This document shows, one piece after another, positions 19,768-28,752 of a DNA stretch of 38,714 bases. The stretch covers positions 1 through 38,714 of the forward strand of contig CAIXGR010000078.1 in the NCBI GenBank assembly GCA_903919075.1. The letters run 5' to 3'. Every line of letters begins with the position of its first letter. Position 1 is the first letter of the stretch. The notes under the pieces are model-generated. The model was not told the DNA's origin. It did not search any database and saw only the letters and a program-made list of their open reading frames with translations. Made by a program: the position numbers and the translations under genes. This stretch comes from an uncultured Bacteroidota bacterium (GTDB lineage Bacteria > Bacteroidota > Bacteroidia > Chitinophagales > LD1).

Positions 19768-19821
19768 GGTAAGGTAAGATTCTTATTTTTATTAAAATAA
19801 AAAATGCGAAGAAACCTTACC
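19768..19821 (-). terminator. Long imperfect hairpin after the LRR gene
   Basis: GGTAAGGT (19768-19775) pairs with ACCTTACC (19814-19821), and the interior continues with TTCTT/AAGAA and a long A/T-rich arm. It lies between the LRR gene stop and the start of the next T9SS gene, so it probably ends or attenuates the LRR transcript. It lacks a clear T-run outside the stem, but T-rich stretches lie inside it. Confidence 0.5.
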
Positions 19822-19840
19822 TGTTCAAATACCAAACCAA

Positions 19841-22453
19841 TTACTCTACTACCAACTTTCGCGTAGCAATTCGTCCATTGATATCGCTTAGTTTTACAAA
19901 ATACACACCGCTGGAGAAACCATTTGTATTAACCTGCAACTTGTAACTTGTAACCTGCAACTTCGCAACAATTCTTCCGGTAACATCAGTTATTTGCAAT
20001 ATACCGTCTATTGCGTATGAACCCGTTTCAACAATTACATAATTTTTAGCGGGGTTAGGATAAAGTTGCATCGAAAGCTCATTGCTAATTGGCGCTATAC
20101 CGGTTGAGGTTGTAATGGTATTAACTGTTGTATTAGTAACTACTGCGGGGTTCAAATCAAAATAAATATTAGCGGTGTTTTGTATTTGCGTGCCGATAGG
20201 TAAGTTGTCTTTCAGCTTTATTTTATACTGCACATAACCACGGCTTGCGCTATCGCTGGTAGCACTGTCGGGCAGGTTAATGTTGGGGAAGTTGAATACT
20301 ACATCATTCCCAAAAATCTGTGTTATGTTTTTTGCGCTGTAAGCCAATAGTTGAAAAGTTGAAGGGTCAACATGACTATCTAAAGTATCGGTAACGCGAA
20401 TGTTTAATGCTGGCGCAGTACCGGTGTTTTGAAAACGGATAGTGTAAGTAAGCCAGTGGTTAGATGTATCGGTATTGCCTGATGGGTATACTTCCTTTTC
20501 GTTAGGATCGAGGGCATTGACTATAGTAAAACAATAGTTGCCGGTATTGTTAACCGGGTTATAATCGCCATTAGTTGAAGTAACATTTACGTTAAAGCAC
20601 GCCTGAGTGCCGGGAGTGGCATTGCTATTTATCTGGAAGATTAAATTGAATGCGCCGAAATTGTTCACTGTCCCAAAGTCGGCAATATTCCACGTAATGG
20701 TATCGCCGTTTACGTTAGTTGGGGCAAGCGCCCCGAAGGCGGGGCTGACATAAGTTAACTGGCCTGAATAAATGAGCTGCACCTGCCCGCTGATACCGGC
20801 AGCACAATGTGCTCCGTAAAGTTCTGAAATATCACCGGCCACAGTGTTTAAAAAAATCACAGCTGCCGGACGTGGAAGCGGGCCTGCATTAATAATGCTT
20901 TGCACACCAATATCAAACCCCTGGCTGCGACATTTAACGGCAAAGTTTTTGCTATAGGACAAGCTATCGTTTAGTGAAATAGTATCGTCTAAATAACCTG
21001 TATAGGGACAATAAACAATAAAAGGGATGTTGGCGGTATCAAGGTTAATGGTGTAATTGTCATATCCCGTTTGAAATGAATAGTTGCCCTCGCCACCGGT
21101 AAATACCTGTTGCACTAAATTATTGTTACCATCGTATAGCTGTACTTTTACGTAATTCTGTTCAATATCACCTGAGTCGTTTACGCAATCGCTATTGGCA
21201 TCATAAAATACCTTGCCGCTTATATTCCAATAAGGGGTACAACCATTGGAATTATAAATTCCGCAAAGTGGAATTGAGTCTAAAGGCGGGTAACTGCTAT
21301 AAATCCCACTGTAATTGGGCAAGCATGTAATACCTGTACTATCAAAGTCCAAATCGCTTATGTTTGTTAAATAAGGTAAGCAATATAAGTTGGGGTTGCA
21401 TCTACAGTATAACTCTAAGTAATTTGTATTGTGTAAATCAGGAATTGATGTGAGTTGATTATGGTCGCATACTAGATATTGCAAAGTTGTAGGTAAAGCG
21501 GGTAAACTGTTAAGTTGGTTATGTCCGCAGCTAAGATAGTACACTCCTTCAGGTATGGGCGGAAGACTGGTTAATTGATTAAAATCACAGTGCACGATCT
21601 CCAAATTATAATCAGGCAAAGCCGGCATGCTGGTTAAGGCGTTATTACTACATTCAAAGTCCGTTAAATTAAAGGGAAGCGGTGGTAAACTGGTTAAATG
21701 ATTGTTCCCGCAATCAAAAAGGGCTACCGCCGCCGGCAAAGCCGGCATACTGGTAAGCTGGTTATTGCTACAAAAAAAGAGGAACATCGTTGCCGGCAGG
21801 GGGCTGGGCAGGCTGTCTAAGTGGTTATTCTGGCAACCAAATTCAAGTAACGAAGGGGGCAGGGCAGGAATAGAAGTGAGTAAATTATCTTCGCAGGTCA
21901 AAAAGTGTAAAGGTGCTGGCAATGCGGGTAAAGCGGTAAGTTGGTTATGGACGCACACAAAATATACCAGCGTTGAAGGCAGCGATGGTAAGCTGCCAAG
22001 TTGGTTTAGGTTGCAGTATAAAGTATCTAAACCTGTGGGCAAAGGTGGCAAACTGGTCAATTTGTTACTTTGAGCAATTAAAGTTTTAAGACCCGCAGGC
22101 AATAGCAGCAAACTGATAATCTTATTATACTGGCACTTCAGGTATGTTAAAGTAGCAGGCAATGCAGGCAAAAATGTCAAAGAATCATTTGAACAATCTA
22201 AACGGGTTAAATTTTTAAAATACTGTATTCCCGTCAAATCCCTTATTGGCACTCCATAGCATCTCATTATTGTTGCATTGACTACAGCATTGCACGTAGT
22301 ATCCAACTGGTTGCCGCTCATACACCCTGCAAAACCATGTCCTTGCAGCCACGTTACATAAGCAGTATCTGGTATAGTTACATAATGTTGCGCTTCGCAA
22401 GTATTAAAAACTGCGCAGGCAATAAGTAATAAACTGAAGTAAAGTTTTTTCAT
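19841..22453 (-). CDS. T9SS-exported leucine-rich-repeat protein with cysteine ladder
   Basis: 870 residues from ATG 22453 with a signal peptide ending near CEAQ (about 22). Residues about 80-340 hold 13 tandem repeats of almost exactly 20 residues, with the unit LxxLxCxxNxLTSLPxLPxx, the short IpaH/YopM-like LRR layout. Cys recurs at 87, 107, 147, 167, 187, 207, 228, 248, 268, 289, 309 and 329. Then come a carboxypeptidase/SdrD-like beta-domain (about 408-480, ISGKVFYDANSDCVNDSGD), a DUF11/DUF7619-like repeat (NALDPNEKEVYPSGNTD to ANIYFDLNPAVVTN), and a type IX sorting domain (MQLYPNPAKNYVIV to SGVYFVKLSDINGRIATRKLVVE). The sorting domain contains the minisatellite-coded stretch KLQVTSYKLQV. 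Probably a cell-surface binding protein; the ligand is unknown. Confidence 0.88.
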   Translation of the reverse strand: MKKLYFSLLLIACAVFNTCEAQHYVTIPDTAYVTWLQGHGFAGCMSGNQLDTTCNAVVNATIMRCYGVPIRDLTGIQYFKNLTRLDCSNDSLTFLPALPATLTYLKCQYNKIISLLLLPAGLKTLIAQSNKLTSLPPLPTGLDTLYCNLNQLGSLPSLPSTLVYFVCVHNQLTALPALPAPLHFLTCEDNLLTSIPALPPSLLEFGCQNNHLDSLPSPLPATMFLFFCSNNQLTSMPALPAAVALFDCGNNHLTSLPPLPFNLTDFECSNNALTSMPALPDYNLEIVHCDFNQLTSLPPIPEGVYYLSCGHNQLNSLPALPTTLQYLVCDHNQLTSIPDLHNTNYLELYCRCNPNLYCLPYLTNISDLDFDSTGITCLPNYSGIYSSYPPLDSIPLCGIYNSNGCTPYWNISGKVFYDANSDCVNDSGDIEQNYVKVQLYDGNNNLVQQVFTGGEGNYSFQTGYDNYTINLDTANIPFIVYCPYTGYLDDTISLNDSLSYSKNFAVKCRSQGFDIGVQSIINAGPLPRPAAVIFLNTVAGDISELYGAHCAAGISGQVQLIYSGQLTYVSPAFGALAPTNVNGDTITWNIADFGTVNNFGAFNLIFQINSNATPGTQACFNVNVTSTNGDYNPVNNTGNYCFTIVNALDPNEKEVYPSGNTDTSNHWLTYTIRFQNTGTAPALNIRVTDTLDSHVDPSTFQLLAYSAKNITQIFGNDVVFNFPNINLPDSATSDSASRGYVQYKIKLKDNLPIGTQIQNTANIYFDLNPAVVTNTTVNTITTSTGIAPISNELSMQLYPNPAKNYVIVETGSYAIDGILQITDVTGRIVAKLQVTSYKLQVNTNGFSSGVYFVKLSDINGRIATRKLVVE
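19931..19965 (-). repeat. Heptamer minisatellite inside the sorting domain of the LRR gene
   Basis: On the plus strand five consecutive 7-base units of the form AACYTGY occur: AACCTGC, AACTTGT, AACTTGT, AACCTGC, then a degenerate AACTTCG. Since 7 is not a multiple of 3, three units make a 21-base, 7-residue period, seen as LQVTSYK then LQV in the protein. Such heptamer arrays recur in Bacteroidota genomes (from general knowledge). Confidence 0.8.
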
Positions 22454-22487
22454 GTGCGGGGCTTGTACAAAACAAGATAATAATTAA

Positions 22488-22513
22488 ATTTTATGAAATG
22501 AAATTCATAAAAT
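22488..22513 (-). terminator. AT-rich hairpin between oxidase subunit III and LRR genes
   Basis: ATTTTATGAA and TTCATAAAAT form a perfect 10-base stem with a 6-base loop, 8 bases past the oxidase gene stop (22521) and 35 bases before the LRR ATG. It may mark the end of the oxidase transcript or lie in the LRR leader. The GC content is low, so termination strength is doubtful. Confidence 0.4.
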
Positions 22514-22520
22514 CTTCATA

Positions 22521-23174
22521 TCAAAAATCCATCTTCCCCAACACATAAATATTAAACACAAAAAATAAATATATGTAAAACCACAGTCCATCAACAAAAT
22601 GCCAGTAAGTGCATAGTAAGCCAACTTTCATTTTACTAAAAGGGTCCGATTCGAATAGCAATAACTTTACGGGGTCATTTTTAGTATCAATGGCCTTTAC
22701 CGAAAACCATAGTAATAAAACTACACCTACTATTAAGTGCATTAAATGCAATCCGGATATAATATATAAGTAGGCACCGGCAATATTATTGGTGAGTTTA
22801 ATGCCCGATGCAGTTAATTCTTTCCAGGCAACTATTTGGAAAAAAGTAAAAGCCATGCCCAAACCTGCCGTAACAAACAGGCCGTACATATAACCCTCCC
22901 AATCATCGCGCATTACAGCTTTTCGGGTTTGGCTAATGCTATAACTCGAAACCAAAATGATAATGGTATTGGCGTGGAAAAGCAGCGGAAGGCTGAATTT
23001 GTTAAAATTAGTGCCAAAAGTGGTAGCGAAGTAGGATATGGTAAGGAATAAGAATGCTGAACTAATGCCTACTAAAACCAAGTAAGTAAACACGCGGGGA
23101 GGGTAATATTTAAGGCGCAGGCGCATTTGAGCCTGAATCTCTTCTTTATCGGTTGCTTTTGTGGTTTTTGACAC
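22521..23174 (-). CDS. Haem-copper (cytochrome c) oxidase subunit III
   Basis: 217 residues with about five membrane helices: VFTYLVLVGISSAFLFLTISY, LLFHANTIIILVSSYSIS, YGLFVTAGLGMAFTFFQIVAW, AYLYIISGLHLMHLIVGVVLLLWF and CTYWHFVDGLWFYIYLFFVFNIY. The motifs ISGLHLMHLIVG and YWHFVDGLWFYIYLFF are the subunit III signature (family PF00510). It is an inner-membrane part of the terminal oxidase. The start is GTG at 23174, since no ATG lies between it and the upstream in-frame stop; Met17 is an alternative. A -7 box (TAGATTTG, 23198-23191) lies just upstream. No subunit I or II gene is nearby, so this copy is detached from the main oxidase operon. Confidence 0.92.
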   Translation of the reverse strand: MSKTTKATDKEEIQAQMRLRLKYYPPRVFTYLVLVGISSAFLFLTISYFATTFGTNFNKFSLPLLFHANTIIILVSSYSISQTRKAVMRDDWEGYMYGLFVTAGLGMAFTFFQIVAWKELTASGIKLTNNIAGAYLYIISGLHLMHLIVGVVLLLWFSVKAIDTKNDPVKLLLFESDPFSKMKVGLLCTYWHFVDGLWFYIYLFFVFNIYVLGKMDF

Positions 23175-23190
23175 AAAATTTAGTTTAGAC

Positions 23191-23225
23191 CAAATCTAAA
23201 TAATTCTCAAATTGGATTACCTTTG
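23191..23225. promoter_or_regulatory. Divergent promoters of oxidase subunit III and suf operon
   Basis: Minus-strand -7 box TAGATTTG (23198-23191) would start the oxidase transcript about 10 bases before its GTG. Plus-strand -7 box TACCTTTG (23218-23225), followed by CAC, would start the suf transcript with a leader of about 115 bases. Both match TAnnTTTG; no clear -33 TTG was seen at the right distance for either. Confidence 0.55.
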
Positions 23226-23346
23226 CACACTCTTTAAAAACAAGGGGTAAGGCTCGTTTGTTTTATCAAAGACTAAAGGTGGAAATGGACAGGGTTATCG
23301 AATGCCACCAACACAAATATACTAATAAAGGAAGATCAAAAAAATC

Positions 23347-24792
23347 ATGGCTGATAGCGATAAAATAATTGACGAAGTAACCACCAGCGATTATAAGTAT
23401 GGTTTCGTTACCAATATCGAACAGGAGATTGCTGCTAAAGGTTTGAGCGAAGAAACAGTGCGTTTTATTTCTCAAAAAAAAGGCGAGCCTGAGTGGATGT
23501 TGGAATGGAGGCTAAAGGCTTTTCGCGCTTGGCTTAAAATGGAGCAGCCGAAGTGGCAAAATGTTCAGTTTCCCGATATCAATTTTCAGGATATTATTTA
23601 TTACGCAGTTGCGAAGAAGAAAAAGCAAATAAACAGCCTTGATGACTTAGATCCTGAAATTAGGGCCACTTATGAAAAGCTTGGCATTCCCATTCAGGAG
23701 CAAAAAATATTAGCAGGCGTAGCGGTTGATTATGTAATGGATTCGGAAAGTGTAATCACCACCTTTCGCGAATCGTTGAAAGAAAAGGGAATTATTTTCT
23801 GTTCAATTTCCGAAGCCATTCGAGAGTATCCTGATTTAGTAAAACAATATTTGGGCACAGTAGTACCGGTACGCGATAATTATTATTCGGCTTTAAACGC
23901 AGCAGTGTTTAGCGATGGTAGTTTCGTTTATATCCCAAAAGGCACCCGTTGCCCAATGGAACTTTCAACCTATTTCAGAATTAATGCTGAAAACACCGGC
24001 CAGTTTGAACGCACATTGATTATTGCCGATGAAGGCAGCTATGTTTCGTATCTGGAAGGTTGCACTGCACCTATGCGCGATGAAAACCAACTACACGCCG
24101 CAGTGGTGGAGCTGATTACACATGATAACGCTGAAATAAAATATTCAACTATTCAAAACTGGTACCCGGGCGATAAGCAAGGCAAAGGCGGCATCTACAA
24201 CTTTGTTACTAAGCGCGGTTTATGCCAGGGCGTAAATTCGAAAATAAGCTGGACACAGGTGGAGACCGGTAGCTCTGTTACCTGGAAATACCCTGGTTGT
24301 ATTTTGAAAGGCGATAATTCTATCGGCGAATTTTATTCGGTTGCAGTAACTAACAATTACCAGCAGGCCGATACCGGTACCAAAATGATACACATAGGCA
24401 AAAATACCCGCAGCCGTATTGTAAGCAAAGGTATTTCAGCAGGCCACAGCAATAATTCGTACCGGGGTTTGGTGCAAATACATAGAACTGCTGCTAATGC
24501 CTATAACTCATCGCAATGCGATAGCTTATTGATTGGCGATAAATGCGGCGCGCATACTTTCCCTTATCTGGAAGTAAAAAATAATTCGGCTAAGGTGGAG
24601 CATGAGGCAACAACATCAAAAATTGGTGAAGACCTTTTATTTTATTGCAACCAACGCGGCTTAACCAGCGAAGAAGCGGTGAGTATGATTATAAACGGTT
24701 ATTGTAAAGAAGTATTTAAACAATTGCCAATGGAGTTTGCAGTAGAAGCGCAAAAACTGTTGGGTATTTCATTAGAGGGAAGTGTAGGATAA
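23347..24792 (+). CDS. sufB: Fe-S cluster assembly protein SufB
   Basis: 481 residues from ATG 23347. SufB is the scaffold subunit of the SufBCD complex on which Fe-S clusters are built. Visible family blocks are [83 protein letters not shown] and [20 protein letters not shown]. Cys391 and His403 in the last block match the conserved cluster-related Cys and His of SufB. First gene of sufB-C-D-S-E. The leader is about 115 bases, and no Rrf2-type regulator gene precedes it as it does in many other suf operons. A 161-base gap separates it from sufC. Confidence 0.97.
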   Translation: MADSDKIIDEVTTSDYKYGFVTNIEQEIAAKGLSEETVRFISQKKGEPEWMLEWRLKAFRAWLKMEQPKWQNVQFPDINFQDIIYYAVAKKKKQINSLDDLDPEIRATYEKLGIPIQEQKILAGVAVDYVMDSESVITTFRESLKEKGIIFCSISEAIREYPDLVKQYLGTVVPVRDNYYSALNAAVFSDGSFVYIPKGTRCPMELSTYFRINAENTGQFERTLIIADEGSYVSYLEGCTAPMRDENQLHAAVVELITHDNAEIKYSTIQNWYPGDKQGKGGIYNFVTKRGLCQGVNSKISWTQVETGSSVTWKYPGCILKGDNSIGEFYSVAVTNNYQQADTGTKMIHIGKNTRSRIVSKGISAGHSNNSYRGLVQIHRTAANAYNSSQCDSLLIGDKCGAHTFPYLEVKNNSAKVEHEATTSKIGEDLLFYCNQRGLTSEEAVSMIINGYCKEVFKQLPMEFAVEAQKLLGISLEGSVG

Positions 24793-24830
24793 ATTTGCGG
24801 GTATGATTTTACGTCTTTATAGTTTATATC

Positions 24831-24848
24831 AAACAGGTAAAACTGTTT
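24831..24848 (+). other. Hairpin in the sufB-sufC gap
   Basis: AAACAG and CTGTTT pair around GTAAAA, 39 bases past the sufB stop. There is no T-run. It may influence mRNA processing between sufB and sufC. The rest of the 161-base gap is A-rich and shows no convincing gene. Confidence 0.35.
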
Positions 24849-24953
24849 ACTCAAAACTCCTCAAACCAATTTATGAAGAGTTGAGAAAAGATGCTTACGC
24901 CACTGAGACTGATAAAAGAACAATAAATAGAAAAAGAAAAAAGAAAACGAGCA

Positions 24954-25715
24954 ATGCTGTCAATCAAAAATCTGAACGTAGCCATCAACGGAAGGCAAAT
25001 TCTTAAAAACCTGAACCTTGAAATTAAGGCGGGCGAAATGCACGCTATTATGGGCCCTAATGGCACCGGTAAGTCAACACTTGCTGCAACATTAGCCGGT
25101 AGAGAGGAATACGAAGTATTATCAGGCGAAGTAATATATAAAGGCAAAAACCTTTTGGATATGGCGCCCGATGAAAGAGCGCGTGAAGGTGTGTTTTTGG
25201 CGTTTCAATACCCGGTTGAAATACCCGGTGTAAGTGTTACCAATTTTATGAAGGCTGCCATTAATGCTAAACGCAGACATTTTGGTTTGGAGCCAATAGA
25301 AGCCAAGGACTTTCTGAAAATGATGAAAGAAAAAATGGAGTTGGTTGAAATAAAAAAAGAGATGATGAGCCGCTCATTGAATGAAGGCTTTAGCGGTGGT
25401 GAGAAAAAACGTAATGAGATTTTTCAAATGGCTATGCTGGAACCGTCACTATCAATTTTAGATGAAACCGATTCGGGCTTGGATATAGATGCGCTGCGCA
25501 TTGTTGCAGAAGGAGTAAATAAATTAAGGAATAAAGACACTTCTTTTTTAGTAATTACCCATTACCAGCGCTTGCTGAATTACATAGTGCCTGATGTAGT
25601 GCACGTAATGTTTGATGGCACCATAGTAAAAACCGGCGGCAAAGAATTAGCGCTTGAACTGGAAGAAAAAGGATATGATTGGGTGAAAGGCAAAACCGAA
25701 TTAGTAAACAATTAA
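24954..25715 (+). CDS. sufC: Fe-S cluster assembly ATPase SufC
   Basis: 253 residues, an ABC-type ATPase without membrane domain. Walker A is GPNGTGKST (34-42), the Q-loop Gln is in [11 protein letters not shown] (about 85), the signature is [10 protein letters not shown] (146-153), and the SufC-type Walker B/D-loop is [14 protein letters not shown] (about 167-178). SufC hydrolyses ATP to drive the conformational change of SufB/SufD during cluster assembly. The start ATG 24954 gives [17 protein letters not shown], the normal N-terminus. It is followed by sufD after 27 bases. Confidence 0.97.
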   Translation: MLSIKNLNVAINGRQILKNLNLEIKAGEMHAIMGPNGTGKSTLAATLAGREEYEVLSGEVIYKGKNLLDMAPDERAREGVFLAFQYPVEIPGVSVTNFMKAAINAKRRHFGLEPIEAKDFLKMMKEKMELVEIKKEMMSRSLNEGFSGGEKKRNEIFQMAMLEPSLSILDETDSGLDIDALRIVAEGVNKLRNKDTSFLVITHYQRLLNYIVPDVVHVMFDGTIVKTGGKELALELEEKGYDWVKGKTELVNN

Positions 25716-25742
25716 CAGCAGCATAAATAGTGTAATAATATT

Positions 25743-27038
25743 ATGAGTTTGGTTGATAACATTAATAAAGAATTTGAACTGCTTGAGAAAAACATAAACG
25801 GGCAAAGCGGTAGTGCGCTTTTTACTACCCGTAAGCAAGCCTTCTCGGCTTTTCAAAAGTTGGGCATACCCAGCAACAGGCACGAGGAGTGGAAATACAC
25901 CCACATCAAAACCAAGCTACCTGAATCACTTACTATTACTGCTAAAGGGCAATTACAAGTTACCGGTGGCAGTTATAATTCGTTCGCTAACATTAAGGCT
26001 ACTAAACTGGTTTTAGTAAATGGGGTTTTCAATCCTGAGCTATCTACTATAATAGAAGAAAAGGGAGTTACCGCTGGTAGCCTTAAAGAGAACCTTGCTT
26101 CTAACAAAGAACTTTCGGAAAAATATTACAATAAATTAGTACATAAATACGAAGAGCATTTTTCATTGCTCAATACTGCCTTTGCAACTGATGGCGCTTT
26201 TATCCATGTAAAGAAAGGAACACAGGCTAAGGTGCCCGTTTTTATCATTCACATTTATAACTCGCCCGAAAATTTTGCGCAAAGCAGAAACTTAATTGTT
26301 GTTGAAGAAGGCGCTGATATAAATATTGTAGTTGATTTTCAGAATGCAGGAGCGGCATCATTTTACAATCACGTTTCGGAAGTTTTTATTGGTAAAAACG
26401 CCTCTGCAAATGTAGTTAAGCTGCAAACGCAAACTACCAACGCAACGGCAGTTCATACTTTAGAAGCCGATGTTGACAGAGATGCGAAATTTAGCTGCAC
26501 CACTATTTCGCTTGAAGGAACTTTAATACGCAACAGCACTAATGTGAGGTTAAGCGGCGAGAACACGGAAACACATCTTAACGGACTATATTACGGTAAA
26601 GGTAAATCGCTTATTGATAACCATATTCTGGTTGACCATTTAGTTCCTAATTGCCAAAGCAACCAATTATATAAAGGTGTGTTGGATGATGAAGCTGTGG
26701 GTGTTTTCAATGGCAAAATATTAGTTAAGCCAGATGCGCAGAAAACTAATTCTTTTCAGTCATCGAAAGCCATTTTGTTATCGGATAACTCATCGGTAAA
26801 TTCAAAACCTCAGCTTGAGATTTTTGCAGATGATGTGAAGTGTTCGCACGGTGCGGCTATTGGGCAGTTGAACGAGAATGAGATTTTTTATTTGAAAGCA
26901 CGCGGTATTTCTGAAGCAAATGCTAAGTCAATTTTAACCTACGCTTTTGCGAACGAAATTATACAAGGTATTGTTATAGATGAATTGAGAGAATACCTGG
27001 ACCAAAAAATTAAAACACAGTTAGGCCTTGATTTTTAA
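25743..27038 (+). CDS. sufD: Fe-S cluster assembly protein SufD
   Basis: 431 residues, paralogue of SufB. The N-terminal helical part carries GIPSNRHEEWKYTHIK, typical of SufD. The C-terminal beta-helix shows LSGENTETHLNGLYYGKGKSL, IDNHILVDHLVPNCQSNQLYKG and DDVKCSHGAAIGQLNENEIFYLKARGI, with the conserved His in KCSHGAAIG. It forms the heterodimer with SufB that SufC binds and is required for iron entry. The stop is only two bases before the sufS ATG, so the two are tightly linked. Confidence 0.96.
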   Translation: MSLVDNINKEFELLEKNINGQSGSALFTTRKQAFSAFQKLGIPSNRHEEWKYTHIKTKLPESLTITAKGQLQVTGGSYNSFANIKATKLVLVNGVFNPELSTIIEEKGVTAGSLKENLASNKELSEKYYNKLVHKYEEHFSLLNTAFATDGAFIHVKKGTQAKVPVFIIHIYNSPENFAQSRNLIVVEEGADINIVVDFQNAGAASFYNHVSEVFIGKNASANVVKLQTQTTNATAVHTLEADVDRDAKFSCTTISLEGTLIRNSTNVRLSGENTETHLNGLYYGKGKSLIDNHILVDHLVPNCQSNQLYKGVLDDEAVGVFNGKILVKPDAQKTNSFQSSKAILLSDNSSVNSKPQLEIFADDVKCSHGAAIGQLNENEIFYLKARGISEANAKSILTYAFANEIIQGIVIDELREYLDQKIKTQLGLDF

Positions 27039-27040
27039 AA

Positions 27041-28285
27041 ATGATTGCCGAAAAAAAAATAAGTAAAACTCTGTTGGATGTTGAGCAAATCAGAAATGAT
27101 TTTCCCATCCTTCACCAGTTGGTTAATAAAAAGCCTCTGATATATTTAGATAACGCGGCTACTTCTCAAAAACCTTTGACAGTAATTAATGCCATCAACA
27201 ATTATTACACCCAATATAACAGCAACATACATCGGGGAGCCCATCACCTGGCACATCTTGCTACTGAGGCTTACGAAAATGCACGTAAAACTGTAGCACA
27301 ACATATTAACGCAGCTGAAAAGGAAGTAAATTTTGTACGAGGCACTACTGAGGCTATTAACCTTGTTGCGGCTACTTACGGAAGAAAATTTATTACCAAA
27401 GGTGACGAAATAATTATTAGCGCTTTGGAACACCACTCTAATATTGTTCCCTGGCAAATGCTTTGCGAGGAGAAAGGTGCTTTACTAAAAGTAATTCCGA
27501 TTACAGATGATGGTGAAATTATTTTTGAAGAATATTTAAAGCTACTGAACGAGAAAACTAAAATTGTTTCTGTTCCATACATATCTAATGCATTGGGCAC
27601 TATTAATCCGGTAAAAGAAATAATAGCTGCGGCGCACAAAGCAGGTGCAATTGTTTTTATTGATGCTGCACAGGCGCTGCCGCATCAAAAGGTAGACGTA
27701 AAAGAATTGGATTGCGATTTTTGGGGCTTTAGCGGCCACAAAGTTTTTGCCGCCACCGGCATTGGCATATTATATGGCAAAGAAAGTTTGCTTGAACAAA
27801 TGCCCCCGTACATGGGCGGTGGCGAAATGATTAAAAACGTAACCTTCGAAAAAACGACTTATAATGAGTTGCCCTATAAATTTGAAGCCGGTACACCTAA
27901 TATTGAAGGTGGCATTTCATTAGGCGCAGCTTTAAATTATATCAATAATATAGGGTTGGATAAAATTTCGGCATATGAACATGAGTTGCTGGAATACGGC
28001 ACCGAAAAATTATTGGAGATAGATGAACTTAAAATAATAGGAAGAGCAAAAAATAAATCTTCAGTGCTTTCTTTCTTAGTGGGCGATATCCTTCCTTATG
28101 ACCTTGGTGTTTTATTGAACGAACAGGGCATTGCCATCCGTACCGGCCACCATTGCTGCCAGCCTTTAATGAACCGATTGGGTATTGAAGGCACTTGCCG
28201 TGCCTCGCTGGCTTTTTATAATACCTTTGAAGAATTAGATGAGTTGGTGAAGGGTATTAAAAAGGCTGTTACTATTCTTAAATAA
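27041..28285 (+). CDS. sufS: Cysteine desulfurase SufS
   Basis: 414 residues, PLP-dependent class V aminotransferase fold. Motifs: IYLDNAATSQKP (about 34-45), SNIHRGAHHLA, the PLP-site His in ALEHHSNIVPWQ, FIDAAQALPHQKVDV, and the Schiff-base Lys234 in FWGFSGHK. The catalytic loop is RTGHHCCQP with Cys372 as the likely persulfide carrier, next to an extra Cys373. It removes sulfur from L-cysteine and passes it to SufE, encoded 48 bases downstream. Belongs to the group II (SufS/CsdA) desulfurases by its short Cys loop. Confidence 0.97.
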   Translation: MIAEKKISKTLLDVEQIRNDFPILHQLVNKKPLIYLDNAATSQKPLTVINAINNYYTQYNSNIHRGAHHLAHLATEAYENARKTVAQHINAAEKEVNFVRGTTEAINLVAATYGRKFITKGDEIIISALEHHSNIVPWQMLCEEKGALLKVIPITDDGEIIFEEYLKLLNEKTKIVSVPYISNALGTINPVKEIIAAAHKAGAIVFIDAAQALPHQKVDVKELDCDFWGFSGHKVFAATGIGILYGKESLLEQMPPYMGGGEMIKNVTFEKTTYNELPYKFEAGTPNIEGGISLGAALNYINNIGLDKISAYEHELLEYGTEKLLEIDELKIIGRAKNKSSVLSFLVGDILPYDLGVLLNEQGIAIRTGHHCCQPLMNRLGIEGTCRASLAFYNTFEELDELVKGIKKAVTILK

Positions 28286-28333
28286 TTATCCTTTTACTTT
28301 GTGGTTCGCTTTAAACAGTAATAGTATTGTATT

Positions 28334-28750
28334 ATGTCCAAACCTATCAGCGAAATAGAGAATGAACTTGCAGAGGAGTTTGATTTATTCGATGACCAGA
28401 TGGATAAATACGAATACATCATTGACCTTGGCAAAAAGCTGCCACCATTGGCACCGCAATATTTGCAGGATGATTTTTTAGTTAAAGGTTGCCAAAGTAA
28501 GGTATGGCTACATGCATATATAGAAGGTGATAGAATTTTTTTCGAAGCCGATTCTAACTCTTCAATTACCAAAGGTATTATTGCAATACTGGTTCGCGTT
28601 TTTTCGGGGCAAAAGCCATCTGAAATAATCAATAACCCGCTTGCTTTTATCGACCGCATTCAGCTTCGCTCCCATTTATCTTCTCAAAGGTCGAACGGGC
28701 TCACGGCCATGATACAAAGAATGAAAACTTATGCTACAGCATTTGCATAA
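28334..28750 (+). CDS. sufE: Cysteine desulfuration protein SufE
   Basis: 138 residues, the usual size. The conserved pattern is visible: YEYIIDLGKKLPPL, then LVKGCQSKVWL with the sulfur-accepting Cys53, then FFEADSNSSITKGIIAILV, and the C-terminal LSSQRSNGLTAMI.RMK. SufE takes the persulfide from SufS and delivers it to SufB. It is the last gene of the sufBCDSE run and is followed by a strong terminator. No SufA or SufT gene is present in the window. Confidence 0.96.
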   Translation: MSKPISEIENELAEEFDLFDDQMDKYEYIIDLGKKLPPLAPQYLQDDFLVKGCQSKVWLHAYIEGDRIFFEADSNSSITKGIIAILVRVFSGQKPSEIINNPLAFIDRIQLRSHLSSQRSNGLTAMIQRMKTYATAFA

Positions 28751-28752
28751 AT

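Noticed and set aside
21702-22073. 123-codon plus-strand frame antisense to the LRR array
   Set aside because: Its regular repeats (KAGILVSWLL and similar) are simply the complement of the LRR repeats.
24803-25006. 67-codon plus-strand frame in the sufB-sufC gap
   Set aside because: It overlaps the start of sufC by 53 bases, has a composition dictated by A-rich leader DNA (Lys/Arg/Asn tail) and no recognisable family.
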